Assembly (NCBI GenBank): GCA_964017065.1
Contig: OZ024787.1
Span: 4,203,569 to 4,267,568 of the forward strand
Direction of reading: 5' to 3'
Source: Haliclona indistincta
Lineage: Eukaryota; Porifera; Demospongiae; Haplosclerida; Chalinidae
Length of the DNA: 64,000 nucleotides
Below are positions 1-11,581 of this stretch, piece after piece; position 1 is the stretch's first letter, and each line of letters opens with the position of its first letter. A program made the position numbers and the translations under genes. Under the pieces are notes generated by a model. That model was not told the origin of the DNA. It worked only from the letters and a program-made list of their open reading frames with translations, and made no database searches.

Positions 1-197
1 GCCGCTTTGTTCAGCTTTAATCCAGTTTAGTTCAGTTTAGAACTTCCAATTATTTACCACCTTCTGAAATTAGGAGACCTCTGTAAATCAAGACAATGAT
101 TATGTGGATCCCAGGCTAGAGTATTGGATATATAAAGTGTTCATCACCATAATCCAGAGCAGCTTATCGATGTTTGCTAATGTACTATAGTTCACTG

Positions 198-350
198 CCG
201 TACAGCGGGAAATTTTCACGAGAAATTTTTCGTGATAGAGCATTTCGCAAATCAGCGCTATTGCCCTATCTTGTCAACAAAAACAAGACATTAGCGGATA
301 ATATTTTCGCGAATAGCCTGTAATTTGCGAAAAATTCCCGCTATACGGTA
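198..350. repeat. MITE-like inverted-repeat element
   Basis: The left end reads CCGTACAGCGGGAAATTTTC, and the right end is its inverse, with TTCCCGCTATACGG. The interior has no coding potential. It looks like a short non-autonomous DNA transposon of about 150 bp. The ends are set by the inverted repeats only, because no empty site is available here. Confidence 0.6.
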
Positions 351-406
351 TGAAAAGGCTAGCATGCATGATCTGGTTTGAAACTCAATGCACAACAACT
401 AGTAGA

Positions 407-551
407 CAGTGGAACCCTTCTTAGACATCCCTCTATAATGGATACTTACTGAATCCCAAATATACCCCAAACCCCTGACCAGAGGACACCCTCTCTATAA
501 TGGACAATTTTTGTTAGTCCCAATGGTGTCCGCCTTAGAGAGGTTCCACTG
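407..551. repeat. MITE, CAGTGGAAC family
   Basis: The terminal inverted repeats are CAGTGGAACC and GGTTCCACTG. Both halves carry the family-specific phrase TCTATAATGGA, and the right half has GGTGTCCGCCTTA. A second, longer member lies at 6647-7028. The DNA between 551 and 1135 shows no convincing exon on either strand. Confidence 0.65.
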
Positions 552-1134
552 TACCATACCAAGTGCACCATCACATGTGCTCACAAACAATGCCAGTGAC
601 ATGAACATCATCACACATACTCTGTTATTCATTTTTTGAATGTATAGTGAAACTGGTTCTATGAAGAATTTGCGACACCTGTGCACAATGTACATCACAA
701 CTTAGCGGCTAATAATATAGCTGTATAGTTTCAAGATATTGCAGTTATGCATACAAACTAGGTATACACTGACTTAACTGGACTATGCACTCGGCGCAGT
801 ACAAGCACAGCTTGTTCAAGATAACATTATACTTTATTTTGAAGTAGTCTGTTGTTAGCTTTTAGTGTTAAAATGGACCAAAATCGTCGTTTGCTGACAG
901 CTGCCATACCATGTCTACACGATGCCTAAAACCTAAAACAACACTGACTTTTTGTCACATCATTACAACAATTTTTAGTCTATCTAGGTTTTTGTTTTGC
1001 GCAAGAAGACTGTCATCCATGTGCTTGCTTGTTGGAGGTTGCTTTTAAGCATTGATAATGTAGTGGGTCATTTTCAGTACTTAAAACACCACTCTCGTCA
1101 TTTCACCCATTGTATAATTATTATTCAGACTTTT

Positions 1135-1572
1135 TCAATGAAGACTCTTCACTGTATCTTTCTTGCTGACCTTGTACATGAACAGGAGAGCTATGAGACC
1201 GATTGGAAGGCACATGAGAATACTGCAGATGAGCATGGAATAATCTGCTCCATCGAGGTGCTTTGAAATGGGCAGTTTAAGGAACTTCTTGCGCATGTGC
1301 TCGATGCTACCAGAAAATGATGACTATACAAGAGATTTAACTTTTGATCTTGTTTAGTATGCATGGTTACCTCGACGGCGTTGCCTTTTGACGGGAACTG
1401 AACGTAACCAGCTAACAGAGAATCACAAGCTTAGTTTTAAAAATGGTCAAGCAAGTATTGCTGGATACTCACTTTGCAATGTATGCGTATGATCATCGTC
1501 TTCAACATCAACTATTGGGAGCGCATGGGTTTCTGCTAGAGGCGGCGCTTCTGCGATCTCTGCCAACTCCAT
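1135..1572 (-). CDS. Dispanin/CD225-family small membrane protein, 5' exons
   Basis: I read three minus-strand exons: 1572-1473 (start MELAEIAEAPPLAE), 1411-1371 and 1323-1171. All have AG/GT borders and phases that join (1, then 0). The third exon carries the first membrane segment of the CD225 fold, LICSILMCLPIGLIALLFMY, after an acidic, Pro-containing N-terminus. Dispanins (IFITM relatives) are two-segment membrane proteins of the cell surface and endosomes. The second segment should lie in another exon after 1171, but I found no convincing one; without splicing the frame runs to a TGA at 1135-1137. The gene may therefore be incomplete or truncated. An upstream untranslated exon is possible. 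Confidence 0.6.
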
Positions 1573-1649
1573 CGGTGTAGAGACTCGAACCGTGAAAAGG
1601 AATGTTTACCTTCTAGTGTCTCCCATAAAAACGTACTCATCTAGTATAT

Positions 1650-2245
1650 GCACGTGCGTCATAGGCGTGGCTCGAAGCAGCTCGTTCCAGAACAAGCACC
1701 AAGGCTTTCTTCCTGTACCACGCTTCTCTTTACTAAGACAGTCTAAAATAATCAATAATCTCTGATTGCCCCAAAAGAGTAGTATGTTCATGAAAAAAAT
1801 AATTCAAAAATGTAATGATGGAGAAAACAGCACAAAACATGTAGACACAACACATGTACAAGTAGGCATTTTCATAGATCTATAATAGTGTAGTTCAGCT
1901 TTGACACTCAATGGTACTGTACGTATGTTATCATCTTGTGTTACAGGATCATCCCACAGTGATCGGCAGCACTATAGCCAGGATGATGCAAACCAGTACC
2001 AGCGTTCCGAGTGATATAGACAGACGACTGAGAATACGAGTAGAGACAGCACTAGCATAGGCGCTACGGTAGTCACCGCTAGCAACATGCTCTCTCACCT
2101 AAGAGAGAGAGAGAAATTTAAAGCAAAATTAATAGCAAGAATACGTAACAACTGAGTAGAAATAGTAATTTGATGTGTACATGGAAATCACTATAGACTA
2201 GAACACACCGTATAGCTAGACATTTGGTGAATTTGGCGAATCATC
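1650..2245. repeat. Left copy of a 600-bp direct duplication
   Basis: This stretch matches 5281-5895 in the same orientation, with small indels. Shared marks include GCGTCATAGGCGTGGCTCGA and the whole dispanin last exon. The two copies bracket the ankyrin gene and a transposable element. Confidence 0.8.
1949..2098 (-). pseudogene. Duplicate last exon of the 9188 dispanin gene
   Basis: This 150-bp open exon begins VREHVASGDYRSAYASAVST and ends in a membrane segment (GTLVLVCIILAIVLPITVG, stop). It is nearly identical to the last exon at 5592-5741. The acceptor AG is intact, so it could be used as an alternative terminal exon, skipping over the ankyrin gene, or it may simply be a duplicated remnant with no 5' exons of its own. 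It differs by one residue (Ala for Gly in the membrane segment). Confidence 0.6.
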
Positions 2246-2446
2246 AAGCATTCGCCAAATTCACCACATATTCACCACAATCTCATCACAGGATATTAAA
2301 AACCAAAAGGAAATAGTACTATACAATTGCGTTAGAATGCCCTATCTGCACTGAGCAGAAATTACTGTGAACTCACTTTTCCATGACTAGACCTCGCTCA
2401 GATCAGGCTCTCATCATTGTCTCACACAATCGTTTCCGGTGCGACC

Positions 2447-4498
2447 ATGTCTTCTTCCTTGGACTTAGTGGATCTTCTTGAAGCCAGTACTAAAGTAACG
2501 GACTGGTATACGTTGGGTGTCTACTTAAAGATGCCTTCTGAAGAGCTCCAGGATATAGAGGGAAGGTGCTCTCGTGACGGAATAAAGCGATGCAAGATAG
2601 AGCTTTTCACCTCCTGGATGAAGAGGTACCCTAACGCCTCCTGGGCTGATGTCGCTCGAGCACTAGGTAAATGCAATGAAAATACAACCGCCGATCAAAT
2701 CCGTCAGTTTCATCTCCCGCCATCTCCTCCCGCCACCGCCGCCGCCAGTGAGTCACAAAACAGCTCGAAGCAAGGCGATAACTTGGCGCAGAAAACGCAA
2801 GTGCTACTGCCTAAGAAGGTTGTTACTCAATTCAGGAAACTAGAATCATCTTATGCTGAGCTAACATTCAACCTCAAGACCTCTCTGGATGAGAAGCAGG
2901 TCCTGCCCATGAAGCTTGGACGATTCCTGATCGATCTGCTTGAGGAAGACAAAACACTGTTGCAGGCTACCACCATTGATGATCTGTTCCAACTGATCAG
3001 TCCATACTACTGCTTCTTGAATACTGCTGTTCTTGGAAACATCATAGATAAGTTCATAGGAGAGCCATTGAAACATCAACTGAATGAGTATGAACGTCAG
3101 CTGGAGGAGTTCAAAGAGTCCACCAGTATGGATCTTCTCAAGGAAATCGAACCGCAATCCTCACACAATGCAGGAGCACCTCAAGTTATCATCAAGCTGG
3201 CTAAATGTTGGCAGCGAGTGACCATCAAACGGTTTCAACGACTTGTAGAACATATCTTTGAAGAAAATTCCACATCTTTTGCCAACATCACAGTGAAATC
3301 AGGATGTATCTGTGTAACATGGTTTACTCGTAAGTCTTCAGTTCCATCATTAGTTGCTCAGGCCCAAGAGAAGACAGCTTTCATGCAACTAGTCGGGATC
3401 CTGAGAATGAGCATTTCAGAGATCGATATATTGAAGCAGGAAGAGGAGGAAGACACGTCATTCCTGATTAACTCAGCATTGAATCAAGCTACTCGTGCTG
3501 ATTGTGCAGATGCTGTCATGACTCTACTCGGTATTCTTGAAGCAGACCCGAACTCCTCTGATAGTGAGGGATCCACTCCTCTCATGATAGCGTGTAATTA
3601 TGGGAACATCAGAATCGCTACTTTGCTTCTCCAAGCACATGCTAATATCAACCAACAGAGCAAGACTGGATGGACAGCTCTAATGTACGCATGTTCCTCA
3701 GAGACACCTCAATATGAACTAGTCAAGCTAATGGTACAGTCAGGAGCAGATCTCAACATAAAAGATGAGGAACAAAGAACAGCACTGATGTATGCAGCAG
3801 AGGGTGGTCACACCAGCATTGTCCAGTACTTACTGGATGAAGGTGCTCCAGTGAATACACAAGATGAGGATGGAGCTACTTCAATCATGATGGCAAGCGA
3901 GTTAGGTCACTCTGAAGTTGTCCGTGTACTCATCAACTATGGAGCTGATCTCAACATACTAACAAAGGGTCTTGATGCAACAGCATTAATAGTTGCTTGT
4001 GATCGGCAGAGAACAGTATGTGTTGATCTTCTTCTTGCTGGTGGAGCTGATCCAAACCAGTGTGGTGGAGAATATTCACCTCTCCTTGATGCCTGTATTA
4101 TAGGTGATGACCCGATGGATCCTACCATACTAGAGAAGCTCCTGTCAGCTGGTGCAAATCCCAACACTCAGACTAAAGATGATGGTTTCACAGCTCTTAT
4201 GCAGGCAGCAGGATATGGATATGAGAAAGGAATAGAAGTTCTACTTAAGGCAAGAGCTGATGTCAGCATACAGAGCTCAAATGGTATCACAGCTCTTCAT
4301 TGTGCAGCAGAGTATGGACACTTGACGGTTTGTAAGACACTCCTAGCATCAGGTGCTCAAGTCTCAGTTACTGACAATGATGGTAATACATCACTTGACC
4401 TCGCTGCGAATCAAGGTCATCACGAAGTGTGTGAATTATTGCGTTCAATCATGGACTCTGACCCCTCTCACACTACCCAAGAGACAGTCACTACCTAA
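2447..4498 (+). CDS. Death-domain and ankyrin-repeat protein
   Basis: Single open frame of 683 aa. The ATG at 2447 sits in GCGACCATGT, a good Kozak context; the frame is open 10 codons further up but has no earlier ATG. Residues about 1-85 look like a Death domain: WYTLGVYLKM, a Cys/Glu-rich helix, then ELFTSWMKRYPNASWADVARAL. A Ser/Pro linker follows (about 90-120), then a helical region of about 230 residues that I do not recognise. From about 365 to 665 come some nine ankyrin repeats with the usual TALMYAA.GGH..IV..LL..GA pattern. Death domains make homotypic contacts in apoptosis and innate signalling, and ankyrin repeats bind proteins, so a cytoplasmic adaptor is likely. No kinase or membrane segment is present. 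The stop is about 30 bp from an inserted repeat (4528-5247). Confidence 0.85.
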   Translation: MSSSLDLVDLLEASTKVTDWYTLGVYLKMPSEELQDIEGRCSRDGIKRCKIELFTSWMKRYPNASWADVARALGKCNENTTADQIRQFHLPPSPPATAAASESQNSSKQGDNLAQKTQVLLPKKVVTQFRKLESSYAELTFNLKTSLDEKQVLPMKLGRFLIDLLEEDKTLLQATTIDDLFQLISPYYCFLNTAVLGNIIDKFIGEPLKHQLNEYERQLEEFKESTSMDLLKEIEPQSSHNAGAPQVIIKLAKCWQRVTIKRFQRLVEHIFEENSTSFANITVKSGCICVTWFTRKSSVPSLVAQAQEKTAFMQLVGILRMSISEIDILKQEEEEDTSFLINSALNQATRADCADAVMTLLGILEADPNSSDSEGSTPLMIACNYGNIRIATLLLQAHANINQQSKTGWTALMYACSSETPQYELVKLMVQSGADLNIKDEEQRTALMYAAEGGHTSIVQYLLDEGAPVNTQDEDGATSIMMASELGHSEVVRVLINYGADLNILTKGLDATALIVACDRQRTVCVDLLLAGGADPNQCGGEYSPLLDACIIGDDPMDPTILEKLLSAGANPNTQTKDDGFTALMQAAGYGYEKGIEVLLKARADVSIQSSNGITALHCAAEYGHLTVCKTLLASGAQVSVTDNDGNTSLDLAANQGHHEVCELLRSIMDSDPSHTTQETVTT

Positions 4499-4527
4499 CC
4501 ACCACACACTGCCCAAGAGATCAACTA

Positions 4528-5247
4528 GGCACCGAAGGTGCTTATGCCTCGGTGGAATGTTATGCATACATGCCTGTCTGACTAAATACGCTGAACTGAA
4601 ATATACAACCAGTAATAAAGTCTGCTGTTGCTAGTTGAACACTATGTTAGTGACTGAAAACTTATAAAAACATCATCCACAAACACAACTATCCACCATT
4701 CCACAAACAGAGCAACTGCAGATGCATGTATACAGGATTTCTGTACAGCAAATATCCACAAACACAACTATCCACAAACACAGCAACTGCAGATGCATGT
4801 ATACAGGATTTCTGTATAGACACAATGCAGTGCTTTAGTTATGCCAATCAGTGCTAACCACCATTCAACTGGGCGTGTCTACCGAGTTTAGCGCAGCAGT
4901 CACACGCATACCACGAGCGAGATAGCTTCCATAGCTTGCTTACACGATTTCTCTGGACCTGCGCTGCTAACCTGTAGTAAAATTTGAACCTATCAGCTTC
5001 TAGGCAGTCAACTGTGGACAGCTTTGCCTTTGGAGAAGTCCAGATCGCCAGCAACGGTAAGCAAATCACGCCATATCTCGAGAACGAAGCTTCGTATACA
5101 AGTTTCAAATGTTCAAAAGCGAGATAATATCGAGTTGTACTTGCATTGCTAGTTTCAGGGCTCATCGTTAAGCGTGGGCCGCAAAAATGGTGTAACAGAC
5201 AGACAACGCGATTACAGTATGCCTCGTGGCTCCGCCCACCGAGGCAT
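4528..5247. mobile_element. Non-autonomous element with GCACC..GGTGC and CCTCG ends (copy A)
   Basis: One end is the palindrome GGCACCGAAGGTGC followed by TATGCCTCGGTGG. The other end is the imperfect palindrome ATGCCTCGTGGCTCCGCCC plus ACCGAGGCAT. The same structure occurs at 22162-22924 and, inverted, at 32774-33702. No long frame is present. An AATAAA at about 4613-4619 lies inside it, so it may supply the polyadenylation signal of the ankyrin gene; I saw no clear target duplication for this copy. Confidence 0.7.
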
Positions 5248-5280
5248 AAAAACGATTATAATTATTATAATTAATTATTA

Positions 5281-5895
5281 CACATGCGTCATAGGCGTGG
5301 CTCGAAGCAGCTCTTTCCAGAACAAGCACCTAGGCTTTCTCCTGTACTTTTCACCTATGCTTTTCTTTACTAAGCCAGTCTAAAATAATTAATAATCTCT
5401 GATTGCCCCAAAAGAGTAGTATTTTCATGAAATTAATAATTCAAAAATGTAATGATGGAGAAAACAGCACAAAACATGTAGACACAACACATGTACATGT
5501 AGGTACAGGTATTTTCATAGATCTATAATAGTGTAGTTCAGCTTTGACACTCAATGGTACTGTAGGTCTGTTATCATCTTGTGTTACAGGATCAGCCCAC
5601 AGTGATGGGCAGCACTATACCCAGAATGATGCAAACCAGTACCAGCGTTCCAAGTGATATAGACAGACGACTGAGAATACGAGTAGAGACAGCACTAGCA
5701 TAGGCGCTACGGTAGTCACCGCTAGCAACATGCTCTCTCACCTACGAGAAATAATTTAAAGCAAAATTAATAGCAAGAATACGTAACAACTGAGTAGAAA
5801 TAGTAATTTGATGTGTACATGGAAATCACTATAGACTAGAACACATCGTATAGCTAGACATTTTGGTGAATTTGGCGAATCATCAAGCATTCGCC
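5281..5895. repeat. Right copy of the 600-bp direct duplication
   Basis: Matches 1650-2245. It contains the dispanin last exon 5592-5741, and the homology fades near the small hairpin with GGTGAATTTGGCGAAT. Confidence 0.8.
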
Positions 5896-7721
5896 AAAAT
5901 AAATTTCGCCAAAATCTACTTTTTCTATTACAGTAATACGTGAGCAAGAGTTAATGGTTTATCGAGCTGCGAAGCGGCGATAGGGCATGCAACTAATGTA
6001 GACAGCATAGTGATGGGTGTTACTATAAATAGAATTTATAACTATTAATAAGTTAATGTTTCCTGTTGGTCATGTGCACAAGCATGATCTACTGAGAGTG
6101 CACAAGTACACACTGTACTGGTGATGTCACCATCGATACTGCACAGCACGCATGAAGCAAAGGCGAAGATGAACGGTTCTTATCCATTGGCACTGAGTCA
6201 CTAGCTGTCACTCTTGATACGCGCTGCCACCCTTTGAATTCAGGACACACCTGCAAACTTTTGCGAACGACCGTTTATGTTAAGTTTACGTGATTATACG
6301 GATATCTATTCATAGTAACACTCAGCACTATGCCGTCTACACTATGGTATTCAGAGTTGCATGCCCTTGTGCCCCTAAAGTTCGATGACCCCTTGACGTG
6401 AGCCAGGCACTGGATGTCAAAATTAAATTCGCCAAAGCACAAAATCCGGGTCATTACCAAAAGTATGACCCTCCAAAATTTGGAACATTAGAACAACAAT
6501 TCTTCGTGTCATTCTCACCCTATCAATCAATGTGGGGACTCACTTAAGCATGTTTCAAATACACAGATACAGGATACAATATATTTGGTTACAGGCACAT
6601 TTAAGTATTCTACATATGTAATGCATGTAAATCACACTTTTCACTACAGTGGAATCCCTCTTAAAGGACACCCTCATCCCTCTATAATGGACACTTTCTG
6701 GATATTGTGTTTAAACAATTGGAGCCTGTTCGTGATTGAACATTGATTGTACATAGTTGTTGGTCGCTGTGTTCTGCACGGCCTTATGTGTCTAGAGTTG
6801 TAATCTTAGTGTCTCTGTTTGTAATTCATTGTTCCTAGCTCTATTTAAATGTGTGTGTTCTGCTAATAAGACAGTCTTTGAATCCTGACCTAATTCTGTC
6901 AAAACACTACACTGGATCCCAGATATAACCCACATAATGTATAACAAACCCCTGACCAGAGGACACCCTCTCTATAATGGACGCTTTTAGTTGGTCCCGA
7001 TGGTGTCCGCCTTATAGGGACTCCACTGTAGTACAGTGTTTCTACTCAAGATAAATAATCTGATTGTTACTAATGGTAATAGCTCGATAGGCACTACACT
7101 ACTGAAGCTAATGTCATAATATTGTTAGGTGTGTGTGTCACACACCGTACACACGTAGAAAGCAGATGTATGACTACAGCAGCAGCGCCTCAACTACTAT
7201 ACCACCTTTTAAACAAAATTAATAGAGTCAGCCAGTTAAGAAACTTAAGACTCTAACCAAACACTCACATTGCAAGAGACATACAATCCTGATCATTTTT
7301 CAAATTGTGAACTGAACGAAATGTAGCACAATGAATTGTTGTGATCCAATACTTTGATGTGTGTATCACACATTTAGCATGAAGCTGAGCTGTGCTACTG
7401 TAGTGTGGGTATATACTGAAGTATGCTGTGCCCTTTCATGACTCATGTTGGGACTAGAACCAATATATTCACCATCAAAGCTCAGTCAACCACATCTTGC
7501 ACTAGACTGTAGTAATATTTAAGTAGATAAACACCTTCAGTTATTGGGAAGATGGGAATCATTGAGGGTATCTTCCAATAGGACAATTATTTTTATGCTT
7601 GTCAGTTTTACTGTTAACCATTACTATTATTTGGTGTCTGGCATGCGTTAGAGCATGTCAAATATGTGACGAAGCTTAGCATCAATGAGAGAGAGAAGCA
7701 AGAATAGAAAGAGGTGAGTTG

Positions 7722-7752
<31 letters not shown>

Positions 7753-7878
7753 GGGAGGGAGGGAGGGAGGGAGAGAGGGGGGAGAGAGAGGGGGGAGGGA
7801 GAGAGAGAGAGGGAGGGAGAGAGAGAGAGAAAGAGCGAGAGAAAGAGAGTGAGAAAGAGTGAGAGAGTGAGAAAGAAT

Positions 7879-7955
<77 letters not shown>

Positions 7956-9188
7956 AAGAGTGTACCATACCCTTAAAGCAAGGAACAGAGCTATCAGTCC
8001 AAGAGGGAAGAAGCATATAGTAGCAATGATAGCTAGAGCAGTGTAGTCAGGAGGAGGAGGGATGGTGCGGAGTGGTATGCATCGCACAGGGATACCTTGC
8101 TGCACCTGATGAGAAGAAAAAAAACTTTTAAAATCAAACATTCTGGTTCTGATTTGTATTGTATACTATTGTCACCACAAAACTAAAACTGTACTACGTA
8201 TAATATTTCATTGCATAATATGAGAAAAATTGGGACATTCATCAATTTCAATATTAAATTCAGTGGGCATAATGGGGAACAGATGTCTTCACCTGTCGAT
8301 CACACATGTACGAGCTGGCAGTCAATGAGCTATTTATTCCACACTGTACTCAGACCAGAAGGATTTTAAGTGCCTTAGTTAAGCTGTTAGCCGGGATAAA
8401 CAACAAATAGTGGGTGTAATAGAATGCTTGACTAATCGTAGTCAGCATTATAAAAATATTTTTCTATGTGACGTCACTCCACGGTAACAAAATTCTGCAA
8501 CAACAGTAGTATAAGCATGCAGCCTAGAGGTCAATATGCTACTACTGCTACTAGACCAGATTATGGGAAACCACCCAGAGAGTGACATTTCTAGCACCTG
8601 AACATGCAATCCACCTTTGACCTCGAACTAACCCAGAGGGACCTTTTACCAAGCAGCTAGAGAGAATGAAGTGACGAGAATTTATTTTTACAGGCTTCAG
8701 ATTTGACAAACAAACTGTAGAGGGGTACAAAAACACACCGAAGACTAAACCAAAAATCAAGGCTGCGGACATTAGGTTATACTATGTTAGGCTTATACTA
8801 GATTAAATTGTTTATAAATTACAAAGCTCACAATTCGAACATGCAATCTCAACAAAAGATCCACGACAGTTTGTAACCGAGCATGGACCGTCCACAATCT
8901 GAACAATTGTTAGGTACTTTGTAAGGTCACGTGCAACTACAGAAAACGGGTTTTCTCACCACTATCGTGGTCTGTTGTGCCGCTACGGGGCGAGGTGGTG
9001 GCTGTGTCGGGTCGTACGGTGGAGGAGCGGTGGCGGGCGCGGGAACTGGCTGCGTGTAGCGCATCGGCTCTGGTGCATAAGGAGGTGGAGGTGCGCCTCC
9101 ATCTGGAACGAAAGTGATGGACAAGTTAAGACAGCAGGCAGAAGAACGGTGATTTCATACCTGGTAATAGCTTCTGGCGATCGTCCAT
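5592..9188 (-). CDS. Dispanin/CD225-family (IFITM-like) protein, 4 exons
   Basis: Exons on the minus strand are 9188-9161 (ATG, MDDRQKLLP), 9102-8960, 8105-7971 and 5741-5592. All borders are AG/GT and the phases (1, 0, 0) join to one frame of 151 aa. Residues 10-57 are Pro-rich (APPPPYAPEP, APPPYDPTQPPP), about 75-102 hold the first CD225 segment (DYTALAIIATICFFPLGLIA), then come GDYRSAYASA and a second membrane segment at the C-terminus. This is the typical dispanin plan of Pro-rich cytosolic N-terminus and two membrane segments; relatives act in membrane fusion control and antiviral restriction, but the function here is unknown. The third intron (5742-7970) holds a MITE and a GA repeat. 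The start is 240 bp from that of MKK-A on the other strand. Confidence 0.8.
6647..7028. repeat. MITE, CAGTGGAAC family, carrying a nested insertion
   Basis: The ends are CAGTGGAATCCCTC and GGACTCCACTG, flanked by TA on both sides (6645-6646, 7029-7030). The outer parts match the element at 407-551. About 209 bp in the middle (6703-6911) have no counterpart there. It lies in the third intron of the dispanin gene. Confidence 0.75.
6703..6911. mobile_element. Nested 209-bp insertion, possible solo LTR
   Basis: It is flanked by CTGGA (6698-6702 and 6912-6916), a direct repeat that occurs once at the matching place of the shorter MITE (with one mismatch). The insert begins near TGTGTTTAAAC and ends ACTACA, and has a TATA-like CTATTTAAAT and an AATAAG toward its right end. 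This fits a solo LTR, but the TG..CA ends are not exact. Confidence 0.5.
7710..7955. repeat. GA/GGGA microsatellite
   Basis: An almost pure purine tract of GAGA and GGGA units just inside the third dispanin intron, next to the donor at 7970. The long Ser/Leu and Arg/Glu frames across it are artefacts of the repeat. Confidence 0.9.
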
Positions 9189-9427
9189 TGTGAGAGAAGA
9201 ACTGCTGGCCTGGCTAAATCAATGCTATGTTTTGTCTGCACTTTGCACCGCGATCACGTGCGAGCTCTTGGGGGTTCCCCTCATTGCTGTTAACACGGTC
9301 GCGCACGGAGTTCAACGGAGTTTATTTTTTATTCTGGATCGGGGATTCGGATTTGGTGAAGTTCATCGCTCTTTCCTCGCACGAAAAGATCGTCTGTCGT
9401 CTGAGACCTCGTCTCTGCGATTAGAGA
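9189..9427. promoter_or_regulatory. Shared bidirectional promoter and 5' leaders
   Basis: Only 239 bp separate the start codons of the dispanin gene (minus, 9188) and MKK-A (plus, 9428). Both leaders and both promoters must overlap here unless further upstream exons exist. No TATA box is evident; a CACGTG E-box core lies at about 9254 (GATCACGTGC). Confidence 0.55.
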
Positions 9428-10826
9428 ATGCCAATGCGTAAGTTTTAACTTAAGAAATTTCAGCTCTAATCGCGCCAGATAGCTGCTAGTTAGTTTTGTG
9501 TGACCTAGTGGTTCTTCCCACGTAGGACGCAACTTCAAATTAAAAGTAGCAGTGGATCCGATCAAGATCCCAGACCAGGGCCCTCCAAAGCAACCAGAAA
9601 TGTAGGTGCACTCAGAAAACTTGCAAAATGAATCTGTTTTCGCTCTTCTTCAATAGTCCACTTGATGATGTTGCCACAGTGACTATTGATGCTAAGGTTT
9701 GTTTACTGGTTTGTATATCCTGCCAAACAGGTTTGATGAGCTTTGTGCAGAGTTTTAAGTTGACTGTTGAGGACCTCGAAGATGAGGGAGAACTGGGCAG
9801 AGGAGCTTACGGGACGGTGAACAAAATGAGACACAAAGAAACAGGAACTATCATGGCTGTGAAGGTTAGATTATACTTTCTCTCTCTTTTTCTCCCTCTC
9901 CTTCTCTCTCTGTCTCTCTTTTTCTCTCTCCCTTCCTCCCTCTTTAGCTCTCTTTCTCCCCCCTCTCTCTTTCCTTCTCTCTCTCCCTTCATCCCTCTCT
10001 CTCTCCCTTCCTCCCTTTCTAGCTATCTCTCTCTCTCTCTCTTTCCTGGCTTATGACCTTCTGGTACATTCTCATAGATGGTCATTGTTTACATACTCCC
10101 TGCATACTCCTATTATCAGATAGCACATTCATCCATGATACAATTTGGCGTTCCTTGTGTCAACGTGTACGTCAATACGTGCAGTGTTGTGTGTAATCTA
10201 GATGGTAGTTGACATTCTTGTTTTATAGTGTTACAGTTTATATAACACAGTGCTAGTTTGGGTGGTTTGATTGGGTGAATCCATAATGTGACCATGGTTA
10301 CAGCGATTTGAAGAAATCTTGCAACACCACAATCAAAGCGAAAGTAACACGTTTTCTTACGTTGACCAATCAAACACACGCTTCAATTCTCTGATGCATG
10401 TCCGCACGTGACCAGCCATGTTTGATTGTTCAACGTATTGCTTCCGCTTTGACTGCAAGGTTACAGCGATTTGAAGAAATCTTGCAACACCACAATGAAA
10501 GCGGAAGTAACACGTTTACTTACGTTGACCAATCAAACACGCGCTTCAATTCTCTGATGCAGGTTCACACGTGACCAGCCATGTTTGATTGGTCAACGTA
10601 TTACTTCCGCTTTGACTGTGGCGTTGTAAGATCTCTTCAAACCGCTGTATGATTCATGCTCTTTCAGGATTTCACTGTTAGAGGTTGCACTGTGTAAATC
10701 ATGTCTTCAATTGACACATGAAATTTGTTATGGGTAGTCTCCTAATCACTTACAATTTTTTCTCTTTCCCACTCTCTCATTCTCTGTCACTCTCTTTGTT
10801 CCTTCTTTCTTGATCCTCTCTCTCCT

Positions 10827-10906
<80 letters not shown>

Positions 10907-11533
10907 TCGTGCTACAGAGAATAAGAGCTACTCTTGACCAACAAGAAAACAAGCATGTCCTGATGGACTACAACATAGCCATGAGAAGCTTAGACTGTCC
11001 CTATACCGTCACATTCTATGGGGCTTTATTCCGTGAGGTACAAAGAGATTAGATTCCTATTACCTCACTCTCTACTTGTACTTATGTACACAGAGCAGTG
11101 CATGGTCGTGTAGTTATGCATGCATGACTCGGAATTTTGTCATGCAATTGAACAATTTGTTTTTCAGGACAGACAGCCCCCCTCTGAGTACTTGTGCTTC
11201 GTATCCTTTGCCGTAGAAATAGTGATCATGCCTCATCACTAAGGAATCTTCCCGGGAAATTACCCCTGTTTTGTACGCATCTGTCATTTGTGTCTTGAAC
11301 TGAAAACTTGGAGAGATGTGTTTGTGTTATTGATGCTTTTGAATAAGCTGGTCTACATGTAGTTTCCTGTTTTTGCTGCTCGAATTGTTATCGCACTTTA
11401 CACAGGGTCTCTCCCTTTGCCTCTCATGATATTGGCATGGTCTTCTGGAATGATAATTATTCTAGATACAACATGCCCACACTATCGATACCTTCTCTCA
11501 TCATCTGTCTCTCCCTCTTTCTTTTATTCCTTC

Positions 11534-11581
<48 letters not shown>

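Noticed and set aside
495..698. Candidate last exon (second membrane segment) of the 1572 dispanin gene
   Set aside because: A hydrophobic stretch exists, but it lacks the GDY/A..S.R.L pattern of dispanins and overlaps a MITE end.
2861..3157. Minus-strand frame under the ankyrin gene
   Set aside because: No splice context or recognisable domain; the plus-strand gene explains the openness.
7614..8141. Long Ser/Leu-rich and Arg/Glu-rich frames
   Set aside because: They come from the GA repeat; only the non-repetitive end, 7971-8105, is a real dispanin exon.
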